64,000 bases of DNA from Xanthomonas theicola (GTDB taxonomy: Bacteria > Pseudomonadota > Gammaproteobacteria > Xanthomonadales > Xanthomonadaceae), in assembly GCF_014236795.1 (NCBI RefSeq), contig NZ_CP049017.1, positions 3,326,001 to 3,390,000 on the forward strand, given 5' to 3'. The position numbers and the translations under genes are program-made. Shown here in pieces: positions 50,276 through 59,600 of this stretch (its first letter is position 1; every line of letters begins with the position of its first letter). The notes under the pieces were generated by a model. It made no database searches. It was given only the letters and a program-made list of their open reading frames with translations, and had not been told where the DNA came from.

Positions 50276-50290
50276 AATCAGGTAACGGTA

Positions 50291-50322
50291 AAGCCGTCGC
50301 GACTGAACTCGCTCCCACAGGT
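50291..50322. repeat. REP half-element
   Basis: AAGCCGTCGCGACTGAACTC then GCTCCCACAGGTG matches one arm of the REP at 289-358. It sits at the 3' end of the M1 aminopeptidase gene. Confidence 0.5.
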
Positions 50323-50345
50323 GTTGCATCTATGGCGTGCCGGCC

Positions 50346-52286
50346 TCAGTGCGAGGCGGCGCCCGCGTCGGCCGTGGCCAGCATGTCCTGCACCGACACC
50401 GCGGTGATCGGGTGGTAGCCGGGCTTGGCCTGGGCGAAGACCTGCTTGGCGAAGGCCAGGCCGTCCGGGGTCTTCACCAGTTCGGCATAGATCGGCAGGA
50501 TCAGCTTGCGCCGACCGACACGGGCGATGAACTCGCCGGCGGCCGGACGCGCCCCGACATCGCCGCTGCGGATCGCCAGCGGATACCAGCGCATGGCGAT
50601 CTCGCCGTTCGCGGTGCTGGTGAAGCGGTACGCGGCGTCGAGCTGCTTGAGCTGCGCAGGGGTGAGCGTGGCGCCCAGGCCGCTGAGAAAATGTACCCAC
50701 TCCTGCGTGCTCCAGGCGTCGGTGATCTGCTTGGTCGGCAGGGTGCCGCTGCCGGCCCAGGCGATGCGCGCGGTATCGACCATCGCGAAATTGCGCGAAC
50801 GCGCCTTCTGTGCGAATGCCGGGATGCCCGGCTCGTCCAGCCACGCGTGCAATTCCTGCTCGCTGACCGCATCGGGCTTCTTGGCCAGCAGGTGCTTCTT
50901 CAGATAGGCGACGAACTGGTCGGTGTTGGCGCTTTGGAAGGCATGGTCGTCGAACCAGCCGCGCAGGAACGCATCGAAGGTGGCGCGGCCGAAGCGCTGC
51001 TCCAGGAACTGCAGGAACCAGGCGCCCTTGACGTAGGCGACCTGGCTCAGCGCGTCGTCCGGATCGCGCTCGGTCAGCGGCGGCAGCGCCAGCGCCTGGT
51101 CGGCCGGGCGCATGTCCTTGACCTCGGCCAGCAGGTCGGTCTGGTCGATCTCGCGCTCCATCTCCGCCGCTTCGGCGCCGTACAGCGCCTCGGTGATGCG
51201 CGCCTGCACGTAGGTGGTGAAGCCTTCGTTGAGCCAGATGTCCTTCCAGCTGGCGTTGGTCACCAGGTTGCCGGACCAGCTGTGCGCCAGCTCGTGCGCG
51301 ATCAGCGACACCAGCGACTTGTCGCCGACGATCACGGTCGGGGTGGCGAAGGTCAGGCGCGGGTTCTCCATGCCGCCGAACGGGAACGACGGCGGCAGCA
51401 CCAGCATGTCGTAGCGACCCCAGCGGTACGGACCGTACAGCGTCTCGGCGGCGACGATCATCTTCTCGGTGTCCTCGAACTCCTTGGCCGCCTTGTCGGC
51501 CATGGCCGGCTCGGCCCACACGCCGGAGCGCTCGGAAATTGGCTTGAACACCAGGTCGCCGGCGGCGATGGCCAGCAGGTAGGACGGAATCGGCTGCGGC
51601 ATCTTGAACGTGTAGTCGCCGTCGCGCGCCGCCTTCGGATCGTTGTCGGCGCTCATCAGCACCATCACGTCCGGACGCGAGGTCACGTGCGCGCTGTAGG
51701 TGAAGCGCACGCTCGGCGTGTCCTGTAGCGGCACCCAACTGCGCGCATGGATCGCCTGCGACTGACTGAACATGAAGGGCAGTTGCTTGCCCTCGGTCAT
51801 CGACGGCTCCAGCCATTGCAGGCCCGAGGCGGTCGCGGCGGTGTGGTAGGCGATGCTGACCTTCTGCGGCTGGTTCGGCGTCTGGATGGTCAGCTTGCTG
51901 CCGTAGATCTTGTCGGCCGGCGCCAACGTGTACTGCAGCGGCGCCAGGTTGCCTTTGCCGTCGTCGCCCTGCACTTGCTCGATGGTCAGCTCGCGCGTGT
52001 CCAGCAGCAGCTGCTTGGCGCCCTTGTCCTTCCAGTGCAGCGTATAGGTGGCGGTGCCGCCGATCTGCTTGCTGTCGAAATCCAGCTTCAGGTCCAGCGC
52101 CAGATCCTTAATCACAACCTTGTCCGGCTCGGCGTAGGAGCTTTCGTCGTGGCTGCGGTCGGCGAGTTTCGCGGCGGCGGCGGGCCTTGAAGCGGCGGGG
52201 GACGCTGCCGGCGGGGCCGACTCTTTGGAGCAACCGGCCACGGCGATCGCCACGGCAAGGGACAGCAGCAGGAACGGAGATCGCAT
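50346..52286 (-). CDS. M1 family aminopeptidase, lipoprotein
   Basis: A 646-residue zinc aminopeptidase of the leukotriene-A4-hydrolase-like branch. It has a lipobox (VAGC) after a hydrophobic signal, so it is anchored in the envelope, then an Ala/Pro linker and the N-terminal saddle domain. The exopeptidase motif is FGGMENPRL. The zinc motif is HELAHSWSGN with the third ligand Glu in WLNEGFTTY. A C-terminal helical domain completes the fold. Length and order are normal, and no promoter was located. Confidence 0.95.
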   Translation of the reverse strand: MRSPFLLLSLAVAIAVAGCSKESAPPAASPAASRPAAAAKLADRSHDESSYAEPDKVVIKDLALDLKLDFDSKQIGGTATYTLHWKDKGAKQLLLDTRELTIEQVQGDDGKGNLAPLQYTLAPADKIYGSKLTIQTPNQPQKVSIAYHTAATASGLQWLEPSMTEGKQLPFMFSQSQAIHARSWVPLQDTPSVRFTYSAHVTSRPDVMVLMSADNDPKAARDGDYTFKMPQPIPSYLLAIAAGDLVFKPISERSGVWAEPAMADKAAKEFEDTEKMIVAAETLYGPYRWGRYDMLVLPPSFPFGGMENPRLTFATPTVIVGDKSLVSLIAHELAHSWSGNLVTNASWKDIWLNEGFTTYVQARITEALYGAEAAEMEREIDQTDLLAEVKDMRPADQALALPPLTERDPDDALSQVAYVKGAWFLQFLEQRFGRATFDAFLRGWFDDHAFQSANTDQFVAYLKKHLLAKKPDAVSEQELHAWLDEPGIPAFAQKARSRNFAMVDTARIAWAGSGTLPTKQITDAWSTQEWVHFLSGLGATLTPAQLKQLDAAYRFTSTANGEIAMRWYPLAIRSGDVGARPAAGEFIARVGRRKLILPIYAELVKTPDGLAFAKQVFAQAKPGYHPITAVSVQDMLATADAGAASH

Positions 52287-52500
52287 GGACGGCGCCGGAT
52301 CATGGGGAAGCCGGGATTCTAGCGCAGCGCGTTGTGCAGGTTGCGCAAGCCATCGGCCCGTGCCGGCGATGCCAAGCCGAGAGCAACCTGCAGATCGCGG
52401 TTACCGATGCCGCAAAAGCGAATCCGGCAACGCGCCTTCGGCCGCACCACGAATGCAGACGGTCGCCACGCAGGTCCGCCGCACCGGAACGCAGGCGCTG
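52287..52500. other. Spacer between ipt and the M1 gene
   Basis: About 210 bases with no gene. It probably holds the divergent or downstream control of the M1 gene and the end of the ipt transcript. Composition begins to fall towards the low-GC island here. Confidence 0.4.
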
Positions 52501-53223
52501 CTACGCAGGCATTTCCTCAGTTGCCAGCTGCCAACCCGCCGGAAGCTTGCCAAAATCCTGCTCCTGCCATTGGGCATGCCCGAGGTACTCCTGCGCGATC
52601 CCGTGGACCAGCCGATGCTTCAAGTCGGCATCCATGTGCGGCAACCGGGTGACGGGCACGCCCCACTGTCGCGCAAAGCGTATTGCATGCCGGTAGCCGT
52701 CCACGCCCTCGAGAATCGGGCGAAGCGCAGGGTCGGGCCATAGCGCAACCAGCTCTTCCAGCAGAGAAGGGTGTGCTTCGCCCGCGCACAGCATCTGCTC
52801 GACGCGGCGTCTGGCCGTGTCCAGAAAGGCATCCGGGTCGCTCAGCTGCAACCTGTGCGAACTCCAGCGGAATCCGCTCGCCCAGTAAGGATCGGCCATC
52901 ATTTCCTTCAGCAGGGAAATCGACCCTCCCTCGAGAATAACGGCGCCATCGCCGCCATGCCGATCGACGGCATGTTTGAGCAACGCGTTGGCCTCATTCG
53001 CCGCAATGATTCCGTCGGACAGCCTGCGCGAGGCGATATAGATCCTGCGCGTGGCTCTCAATTCGGAGAGCAGCGGCCGCCCGCTGCCGGTGGCCAGTTC
53101 GGGGTAGCATTGGATCCGATCGAGTGCAATGACCGGCCATCCGCTTCGCTCGGCCAAGGCCACGGATGCCGCCGTCTTGCCGCTACACGTAGGACCCCAT
53201 ATCAAATGAAGGGAAGTGCTCAT
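52501..53223 (-). CDS. ipt: Adenylate isopentenyltransferase (cytokinin biosynthesis, Tzs/Tmr type)
   Basis: A 240-residue enzyme that should transfer a prenyl group from DMAPP or HMBDP to AMP, the first step of cytokinin synthesis. The P-loop is HLIWGPTCSGKT (residues 6-17). It continues ALDRIQCYPELATGSGRP (catalytic-base Asp35, Ser47), then GIIAANEAN, VILEGGSISLL, FRW, LRPILEGVDGYRHA (Asp175) and GIAQEYLGHA (Tyr213, His216). These align with Agrobacterium Tzs/Tmr Asp33, Ser45, Asp173, Tyr211 and His214 at an offset of two. The Asp/His pair is linked to HMBDP use there, so trans-zeatin-type products are plausible. MiaA is excluded by length and motif. It starts six bases after the upstream gene's stop. 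GC is lower than in flanking genes, suggesting transfer. Confidence 0.93.
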   Translation of the reverse strand: MSTSLHLIWGPTCSGKTAASVALAERSGWPVIALDRIQCYPELATGSGRPLLSELRATRRIYIASRRLSDGIIAANEANALLKHAVDRHGGDGAVILEGGSISLLKEMMADPYWASGFRWSSHRLQLSDPDAFLDTARRRVEQMLCAGEAHPSLLEELVALWPDPALRPILEGVDGYRHAIRFARQWGVPVTRLPHMDADLKHRLVHGIAQEYLGHAQWQEQDFGKLPAGWQLATEEMPA

Positions 53224-53229
53224 CTTGGG

Positions 53230-53811
53230 TCAACCTTTTCCTCGCAGATCTTCGGGTGCGGACGCGCGCCCAGACCGCGCATGCGTTTGCATATAGTTGG
53301 AAATCGTCTTAATCGCGTGCCCGGAAACTCCCTCTCTCCAATTCGAAGAGAGAATCAATCCGCTTCTCCACTGGCGCTTAGCGTTCGGGCCGAGCGCCAT
53401 CCACTCGATACACGCGGCGGCGCCGGATTTTTCCGCGAGGGATCGGCCGAGTGCGGTCCCTTCGCACGTATAGAGAAGGCAGGTGCGCGCGCCCTGCCCG
53501 GCCACCGCGCTGAAGCAACGCGCCGCATCGTCCAGCGCCGCCCCAGGCAGCAGCGGCGTGGACGAATAGATGCAGGCGATATCGGCGGCGCAAAACCGAA
53601 CGTGGCCTCCTGCATCGCTTCCGTGAATCAGAAAGAAACGCTTGTCGCTCGCAAGCCTGAACTCACGCAGGCACGAATGCGCAATGCCGAACACCTGGGG
53701 CACCAGTAGATGGAGAACAGCGGCGAATTCGAAATCCTCGAAACTGATGACGTCCATGACGGCCAACCATTCGAAGACATCGCAGATGCCCATAACCGGA
53801 GATAATGTCAT
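53230..53811 (-). CDS. Unknown protein co-transcribed with ipt
   Basis: A 193-residue protein with a good GAGGA site six bases before ATG 53811, ending six bases before ipt, so the two form an operon. No signal peptide or membrane helix is evident. The C-terminal half has the sequence FFLIHGSDAGGHVRF (His-Gly), then CLLYTCEGTALGRSLAEKSG then AAACIEWMA. That order of a His-Gly, a strand ending in a Cys and a GA-x-x-x-I-x-W strand faintly recalls CHAT/caspase-type peptidases. This is a resemblance by eye only. In Pantoea agglomerans pv. gypsophilae I recall the cytokinin gene etz being preceded by a co-transcribed ORF (pre-etz); whether this is related is untested. Local GC is about 50-60%. Confidence 0.8.
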   Translation of the reverse strand: MTLSPVMGICDVFEWLAVMDVISFEDFEFAAVLHLLVPQVFGIAHSCLREFRLASDKRFFLIHGSDAGGHVRFCAADIACIYSSTPLLPGAALDDAARCFSAVAGQGARTCLLYTCEGTALGRSLAEKSGAAACIEWMALGPNAKRQWRSGLILSSNWREGVSGHAIKTISNYMQTHARSGRASAPEDLRGKG

Positions 53812-54344
53812 CTGTCATCCTCGCTGGACCAGGAGCATCAGCGCCAACCAACCTGCACCGGTAGATTATGGCATGCCGGCAATCGATAATATCGGAGCCC
53901 TACCGGTAAAGTCCGCTCAGTTTCGCATGCATTCATGGCGGTCGCGCATCCGCCCGGCTTCACTGCGCAATCACACATCGCAAGAATCGCGACCCCATCG
54001 AATTCGTCGGCGCCGCGACAGCTTTTTCCCTGCAAATGCATCATGTCTGCCGGCTGCTTTGCGGCTGGCCGCTTTCGAGCCGGCAGCATGCGCAGCGGCA
54101 AGCGCGGCGCGTGGCTGACGCTGGCTCGGCTCGGCTCGGCTCGGCTCGGCGCGGTGATGGTGGTGGCTGGTGCGTTGCGGCGCGCAGCGAACGGGATCAC
54201 CTGCTCCGCATACTTGCTTGATCGCGCTCGCTTATGGCCGCACGGACCGTCGCTGCGGACCCCGCAAGGCGTCACGCCCGAATACCCTGGCAGGGGTCGC
54301 AGCGAAGCGAAGCCGCCTGCAGCGGGTGGCAACCGATCCCGAGC
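53812..54344. other. Low-GC leader region of the ipt operon, with a pentanucleotide repeat
   Basis: No gene is recognised between the operon and the end of ubiE. The part nearest the operon (53812-54060) is about 50-55% GC and should hold its promoter; no TTCGB-N15-TTCGB box was found by eye. At 54123-54150 the unit GGCTC is repeated five times in tandem. Confidence 0.5.
54123..54150. repeat. Tandem GGCTC pentanucleotide repeat
   Basis: Five consecutive GGCTC units are followed by a partial sixth. Length variation by slippage is possible. It lies outside any recognised gene. Confidence 0.85.
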
Positions 54345-55106
54345 TCAGACCTTGTAGCCCGAATGGATCGCGACGATGCCGCCGGTCAGGTTCTTGTAGT
54401 GGCTGCGGGCGAAGCCGGCCTCGGCCATCATGCCTTTCAGCGCGTCCTGCGGCGGATGCTTGCGGATGCTCTCGGCCAGGTACTGGTAGCTGTCGGCGTC
54501 CTTGGCGAACAGCCGGCCCAGCCGCGGCAGTATCTTGAACGAATGGAAATCGTAGATCGGCTTGAACCAGTCGGCGGTGACTACGGAGAACTCCAGCACC
54601 CGCGCCTGCCCGCCGACCTTCAGCACCCGGTACATCTCGCGCAGCGCCGCGTCCTTGTCGGTGACGTTGCGCAGGCCGAAGGCGATGGTGACCAGGTCGA
54701 AGCTCTGGTCCGGGAACGGCAGCGCTTCGGCATTGCACTGCACGTAGTCCAGGCCCGCGACCAGGCCGCGGTTGGTCAGCCGGTCGCGGCCCACCGACAG
54801 CATGCCGGCGTTGATGTCGCCCAGCACCACCGCGCCCTCGTCGCCGACCCGCTCCTTCAGCAGCGCGGCGATGTCGCCGGTGCCGCCGGCCAGGTCGAGC
54901 ACGCGGTCGCCCGGCTTGACCTGCGCGGTGGCCACGAAGTAGCGCTTCCAGGCCCGGTGGATGCCCAGGCTCATCAGGTCGTTCATCAGGTCGTAGTTGC
55001 CGGCGACCGAGGTGAACACCTCGCCGACCAGCTTCTGCTTGTCCTTGGCGGCGACGTCGCGGAAGCCGAAATGGGTGGTGCCTGACGTGTAGGGGGATTC
55101 GCTCAT
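54345..55106 (-). CDS. ubiE: Ubiquinone/menaquinone C-methyltransferase
   Basis: A 253-residue SAM-dependent methyltransferase that methylates the quinone ring in ubiquinone synthesis. Motif I is [15 protein letters not shown]; further blocks are [34 protein letters not shown] and [20 protein letters not shown]. The C-terminus [17 protein letters not shown] and [24 protein letters not shown] is canonical. ATG 55106 gives the family length. It lies at the edge of the low-GC island. Confidence 0.97.
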   Translation of the reverse strand: MSESPYTSGTTHFGFRDVAAKDKQKLVGEVFTSVAGNYDLMNDLMSLGIHRAWKRYFVATAQVKPGDRVLDLAGGTGDIAALLKERVGDEGAVVLGDINAGMLSVGRDRLTNRGLVAGLDYVQCNAEALPFPDQSFDLVTIAFGLRNVTDKDAALREMYRVLKVGGQARVLEFSVVTADWFKPIYDFHSFKILPRLGRLFAKDADSYQYLAESIRKHPPQDALKGMMAEAGFARSHYKNLTGGIVAIHSGYKV

Positions 55107-55332
55107 GGCCGGATTATCGCACTGCCGGGCGGCACGTGGCGGTGAAGCGGCCGCGGCCGCGGCATTGGCGCCGTGCCGGCGCGGAGGCTGCAGGCCATGC
55201 GCGGCGGGTGGTTCCCCGTCCCGGCCCGGCCTGGCGGAGCCCGGCACCGCGGCCGCGGCGCGGCGGTGCCGGGGTGACAGCCGCCCGTCGCCTGCGCCAG
55301 ACTCGGGGACAACGTTCGCCATTGGCCCCAGC

Positions 55333-55788
55333 ATGCCGACCACGCCCGACTACCGCGTCCTGCTCGACACCGCCATCGCCGAGGCCCGCCAGGGCCTGGC
55401 CGAGGGCGGCATCCCGATCGGCGCGGCGCTGTACCACAACGACGGCCGCCTGCTCGGCTGCGGCCACAACCGCCGGGTGCAGGAAGGCGACCCGTCGGTG
55501 CACGGCGAGACCGATGCGTTCCGCAAGGCCGGCCGCCAGCGCCACTACAGGGACACCATCATGGTCACCACGCTGGCGCCGTGCTGGTAATGCAGCGGCC
55601 TGGTGCGGCAGTTCAACATCGGCACCGTGGTGGTCGGCGAATCGGTGACCTTCCAAGGCGGCATCGACTGGCTGCGCGAGAATGGAGTCAATGTGATCGA
55701 CCTGCACAGCCAGGAATGCATCGACCTGCTCGGCGGCTACATCGCGGCCAACCCGGACGTGTGGAACGAGGACATCGGCGAGGACTGA
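55333..55788 (+). pseudogene. Cytosine deaminase-like zinc hydrolase with in-frame stop
   Basis: A complete 151-residue nucleoside/cytosine deaminase frame of the yeast Fcy1 type, interrupted only by TAA at codon 86 (55588-55590). Zinc ligands are His57 with proton shuttle Glu59 in VHGETDAFRKAG, Cys84 in LAPCW and Cys87 directly after the stop in CSGLVRQFNIG. The family has an aromatic or small residue at the stop position (P-C-x-x-C), so a TAC-to-TAA change is likely. The rest, including GESVTFQGGIDWLRENGVNV and a DVWNEDIGED tail, is intact, so the event is recent or a sequencing error. Confidence 0.85.
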
Positions 55789-55800
55789 CGCGCCGCCGGC

Positions 55801-57975
55801 TCAGAACCGGTACTGCACGCCGGCGGTGAGCGTGCGCGACGCGCCCACCGCCACCCAGGGCGTCGCCGCGACCGAGCTGGTGTAGTAGCTCCGGTCAAAC
55901 ACGTTGTCCACGTCCAGCGACACACGCAGCCGCTCGTCGATGCGCCAGTACCCCAGCAGTTTGGCCACGGTGTAGGCCGGCAGCCGCGCCGGCGCGATGC
56001 CGGCGTCGGCCTGCGCCTGGGTGTAGGCCTCGGCCAGCCGTGCGCCGGTATGGGTGATGCCGCCGCCCAGGCCGAGCAGGCCGCCGCCGCGCAGCGGCGT
56101 CTCGTGCACCGCCAGCACGCTGCCGTTGAGCCTGGGCACGTTGATCAGGCTGCCGCCGACCTGCAGCGTGTTGTCGCGCAGCACCTGTACCCGGTTCCAC
56201 GAGGCGCTGGCGTTGATCCGCCAGTGCGCGCCCAACTGCCCGGAGAAGTCGGCCTCGGCGCCGCGGCTGCGCACGCGGCCGGCGGCGATCTGGTTGCCCG
56301 GATTGAGCGGATCGCCGGTGAGCACGTTGTCCTTGACGATCTCGTACAGCGCCAGGGTGCCGCCGAGGCGGCCGTCGCGCGCCTGCCACTTGCCGCCCAG
56401 TTCCAGCGCGCGGCCGCTTTCCGGCGCCGGTGCGCGCGCGGTGCCGGTGCCGGTCCACACGTCGGAGCCGGTGTTGGGGCGGAACGTGCGTCCCGCGTTG
56501 GCGTACCACGACCACTGCTCGCCCGGCGCATAGCTCAGCCCGATCCGCGGCGTGGTCTTGGCCGGGGTCTGCGCATAGCGGCCGCCGCTGCGCGCGTCGC
56601 GCAACGTCTGCCGGTAGCGGTCGTGGCGCAGGCCGAGCAGCAGCGTCCACTGCGCGTTCAGCGCCACCGCGTCCTGCAGGTACAGCGCCAGGTTGCACTG
56701 GCGCTCGTGGGTGTCGACGAACGGCAGCGGCGTCGGCGGCGCCTGCCCGTAGACCGGCGCGAACAGGTCCAGCGCGTAAGGCGCGGCCGCGCTGGGGCGG
56801 ATCCGCAACATGCGCTGGTCGAGCACGAAGTCGTAGGCCTCGGCGCCGAGCAACAGGTCGTGGCGCCAGGCGCCAGCGGCCAGCTGGCCGCGCAGTTCGG
56901 CCTGCAGCGCCGTGTCGTGCGAGGCGAAATCGCGCCAGCGCCGTTGTCGCCACAGCGTGCGGCCGTCCTCGCGCAGCGCGCTGGGCTCGGTGGAATAGCC
57001 GCGCAGGCCGCCGTCGCGGCGCGAGGCGGCGGCGACGCCCTGCCAGGCATCGCCGAATGCGTGCTGCAGGCGCAACTGGTGATTGCGGTTGTCCACCTGC
57101 ACATCGCCGTCGCCCGGCTCGCCGAGAAAACGCGAGCGCGGGATCGCACCCAGTTCGCCGCGCACTGCGACCACGCCGCGATCCAGCGGCACCCGCTGGC
57201 GCAGCCATTCCCCGTCGTAGTGCAGCGTGGTCGCCTCGCCCAGGCGCCAGGCCAGCGCCGGCGCCACGAAGCGGCGCCGGCTGCGCACGAATGCGCGGAT
57301 GCTGCGCTTGTCCTCGAGCGCGACGTTGAGCCGGTACGCGAGCGCCGCGCCGAGCGGACCGGTGCCGTCGGCGGCGACGCGGTAGGCGTCGTGGCTGCCG
57401 ACGGACAGTTCCAGCGCCGCGCCCGGCCGCCACTGCGGGCGCTTGCTGACGATGTTGAGCGTCCCACCGGGTTCGCTGCTGCCGTACAGCGCCGCCGCCG
57501 GGCCTTTCAGGAACTCGATCGCCTCGATGTTGGCGGTATCGCGCGGCGCGTTGTAGCCGCGATTGGCGGCCAGGCCGTTGAGCAGGGTCGCGCTGCCGGT
57601 GTTCTCGTTGCCGGGCAGGCCGCGCACCGCGAAGTTGTCCCACAGCCCGCCGAATCCGTTCTGCCGCGAGATCCCGCCGACGTAGTCCAGGGTGGCGTCG
57701 AGCCGGGTCGCGCCGAGGTCGTCGATCGCCTGCCGCGGCAGCACCCGCACCGATTGCGGCAGGTGGCGCAGGTCCAGGCCGGTCTTGCTGCCCTCGACTT
57801 CGTCGGCCTGATAGGGGCCCGAATCGCGGCGACCGACCACGCGCACCGCGTCCAGCTCGGCCGGTTGCGGCGCGGCGCCGCCACGCGAGACCGGATCGGC
57901 ATCGGCCGGACCGGCGCACAGGCCGGCCAGCAGTGCAACGGCGCAGGGCAGGGGACGCGGCGAACGTGGCGGCAT
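55801..57975 (-). CDS. TonB-dependent siderophore receptor
   Basis: A 724-residue outer-membrane receptor with a signal peptide (about residues 1-26). A TonB-box region precedes a plug domain (TGLDLRHLPQSVRVLPRQAI, the QNGFGGLWDNFAVRG block, IEFLKGPAAALYGSSEPGGT, LNIVSKRPQ). The 22-strand barrel ends in the expected terminal Phe (AGVQYRF). The plug is that of the FhuA/FpvA siderophore group. It is divergent from a DUF1624 membrane protein with 59 bases between starts, which hold a long AT-rich palindrome. Iron control is likely, but a Fur box could not be confirmed. Confidence 0.95.
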   Translation of the reverse strand: MPPRSPRPLPCAVALLAGLCAGPADADPVSRGGAAPQPAELDAVRVVGRRDSGPYQADEVEGSKTGLDLRHLPQSVRVLPRQAIDDLGATRLDATLDYVGGISRQNGFGGLWDNFAVRGLPGNENTGSATLLNGLAANRGYNAPRDTANIEAIEFLKGPAAALYGSSEPGGTLNIVSKRPQWRPGAALELSVGSHDAYRVAADGTGPLGAALAYRLNVALEDKRSIRAFVRSRRRFVAPALAWRLGEATTLHYDGEWLRQRVPLDRGVVAVRGELGAIPRSRFLGEPGDGDVQVDNRNHQLRLQHAFGDAWQGVAAASRRDGGLRGYSTEPSALREDGRTLWRQRRWRDFASHDTALQAELRGQLAAGAWRHDLLLGAEAYDFVLDQRMLRIRPSAAAPYALDLFAPVYGQAPPTPLPFVDTHERQCNLALYLQDAVALNAQWTLLLGLRHDRYRQTLRDARSGGRYAQTPAKTTPRIGLSYAPGEQWSWYANAGRTFRPNTGSDVWTGTGTARAPAPESGRALELGGKWQARDGRLGGTLALYEIVKDNVLTGDPLNPGNQIAAGRVRSRGAEADFSGQLGAHWRINASASWNRVQVLRDNTLQVGGSLINVPRLNGSVLAVHETPLRGGGLLGLGGGITHTGARLAEAYTQAQADAGIAPARLPAYTVAKLLGYWRIDERLRVSLDVDNVFDRSYYTSSVAATPWVAVGASRTLTAGVQYRF

Positions 57976-57993
57976 GGAGCGCGCACCTGAAAA

Positions 57994-58019
57994 CCAATAT
58001 TATATCATTACAATATTGG
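57994..58019. promoter_or_regulatory. AT-rich palindrome between divergent TonB receptor and DUF1624 genes
   Basis: CCAATATT and AATATTGG form perfect eight-base arms around a ten-base AT-rich centre (ATATCATTAC). It occupies nearly half of the 59-base divergent gap, so it probably overlaps both promoters. It does not match the Fur consensus well (only ATATCATTA is reminiscent). Confidence 0.7.
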
Positions 58020-58034
58020 CACGGATTGTCGCGC

Positions 58035-59231
<1,197 letters not shown>

Positions 59232-59600
59232 CCGCATGGGTGGGCGGGCCGGAGCGGCGGGCGGCGCGGCGGTATTTCATCGCCGCGCCATGCCGGCATG
59301 GTCGGCCGACCACCCTGTCCGCTCCCGGAGACCTGCGATCCCGATCCGCCTGCCGCGCCTGCTGCTGATCGGGCTGACCGAAGTCGGAACTGCACCAGTT
59401 CGCCTTACGACGACGCGGCGCAGGTGCAATTGGACTGGCAGGCGTTCGTGGCCGCGTACCAAGTGGGAGTGGGAACGCCGCTGTACCGGGCACGCAGCTT
59501 CAACCCTGTAGGGCGGCTCCGGGTGGCCTCGGGCCACCAGCCGCGACAGCCGCATCTGCCGCGCGTGACCACGCGCGGCAGGGCGGCCGCCGTGCCACTG
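59232..59600. other. Gap with a REP half and a frameshifted coding scrap
   Basis: Around 59340-59500 two plus-strand frames in turn read IPIRLPRLLLIGLTEVGTAP and then SPYDDAAQVQLDWQAFVAAY, which look like one protein broken by a shift. I do not recognise it. A REP half occupies 59503-59549. Confidence 0.4.
59503..59549. repeat. REP half-element
   Basis: CCCTGTAGGGCGGCTCCGGG then TGGCCTCGGGCCACCAGCCG and CGACAG matches one half of the REP pair at 21812-21915. It lies between the DUF1624 and hslU genes, which converge. Confidence 0.65.

Noticed and set aside
52501..53223. Ipt gene as tRNA dimethylallyltransferase MiaA
   Set aside because: MiaA is about 300 residues or longer and has SxQVYRGMDIGTAKP after the P-loop; here the motif is LDRIQCYPELATGSGRP and the length is 240.
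53838..54332. Minus-strand frame of 164 codons upstream of the ipt operon
   Set aside because: Starts MPPAAGGFASLRPLPGYSG, reads through the tandem repeat and has no known domain or good RBS; probably non-coding.
53812..54344. PIP-box (TTCGB-N15-TTCGB) controlling the ipt operon
   Set aside because: Only one weak TCGAA/TTCG site (about 54000) was found and no partner at the right distance, so Hrp control is not claimed.
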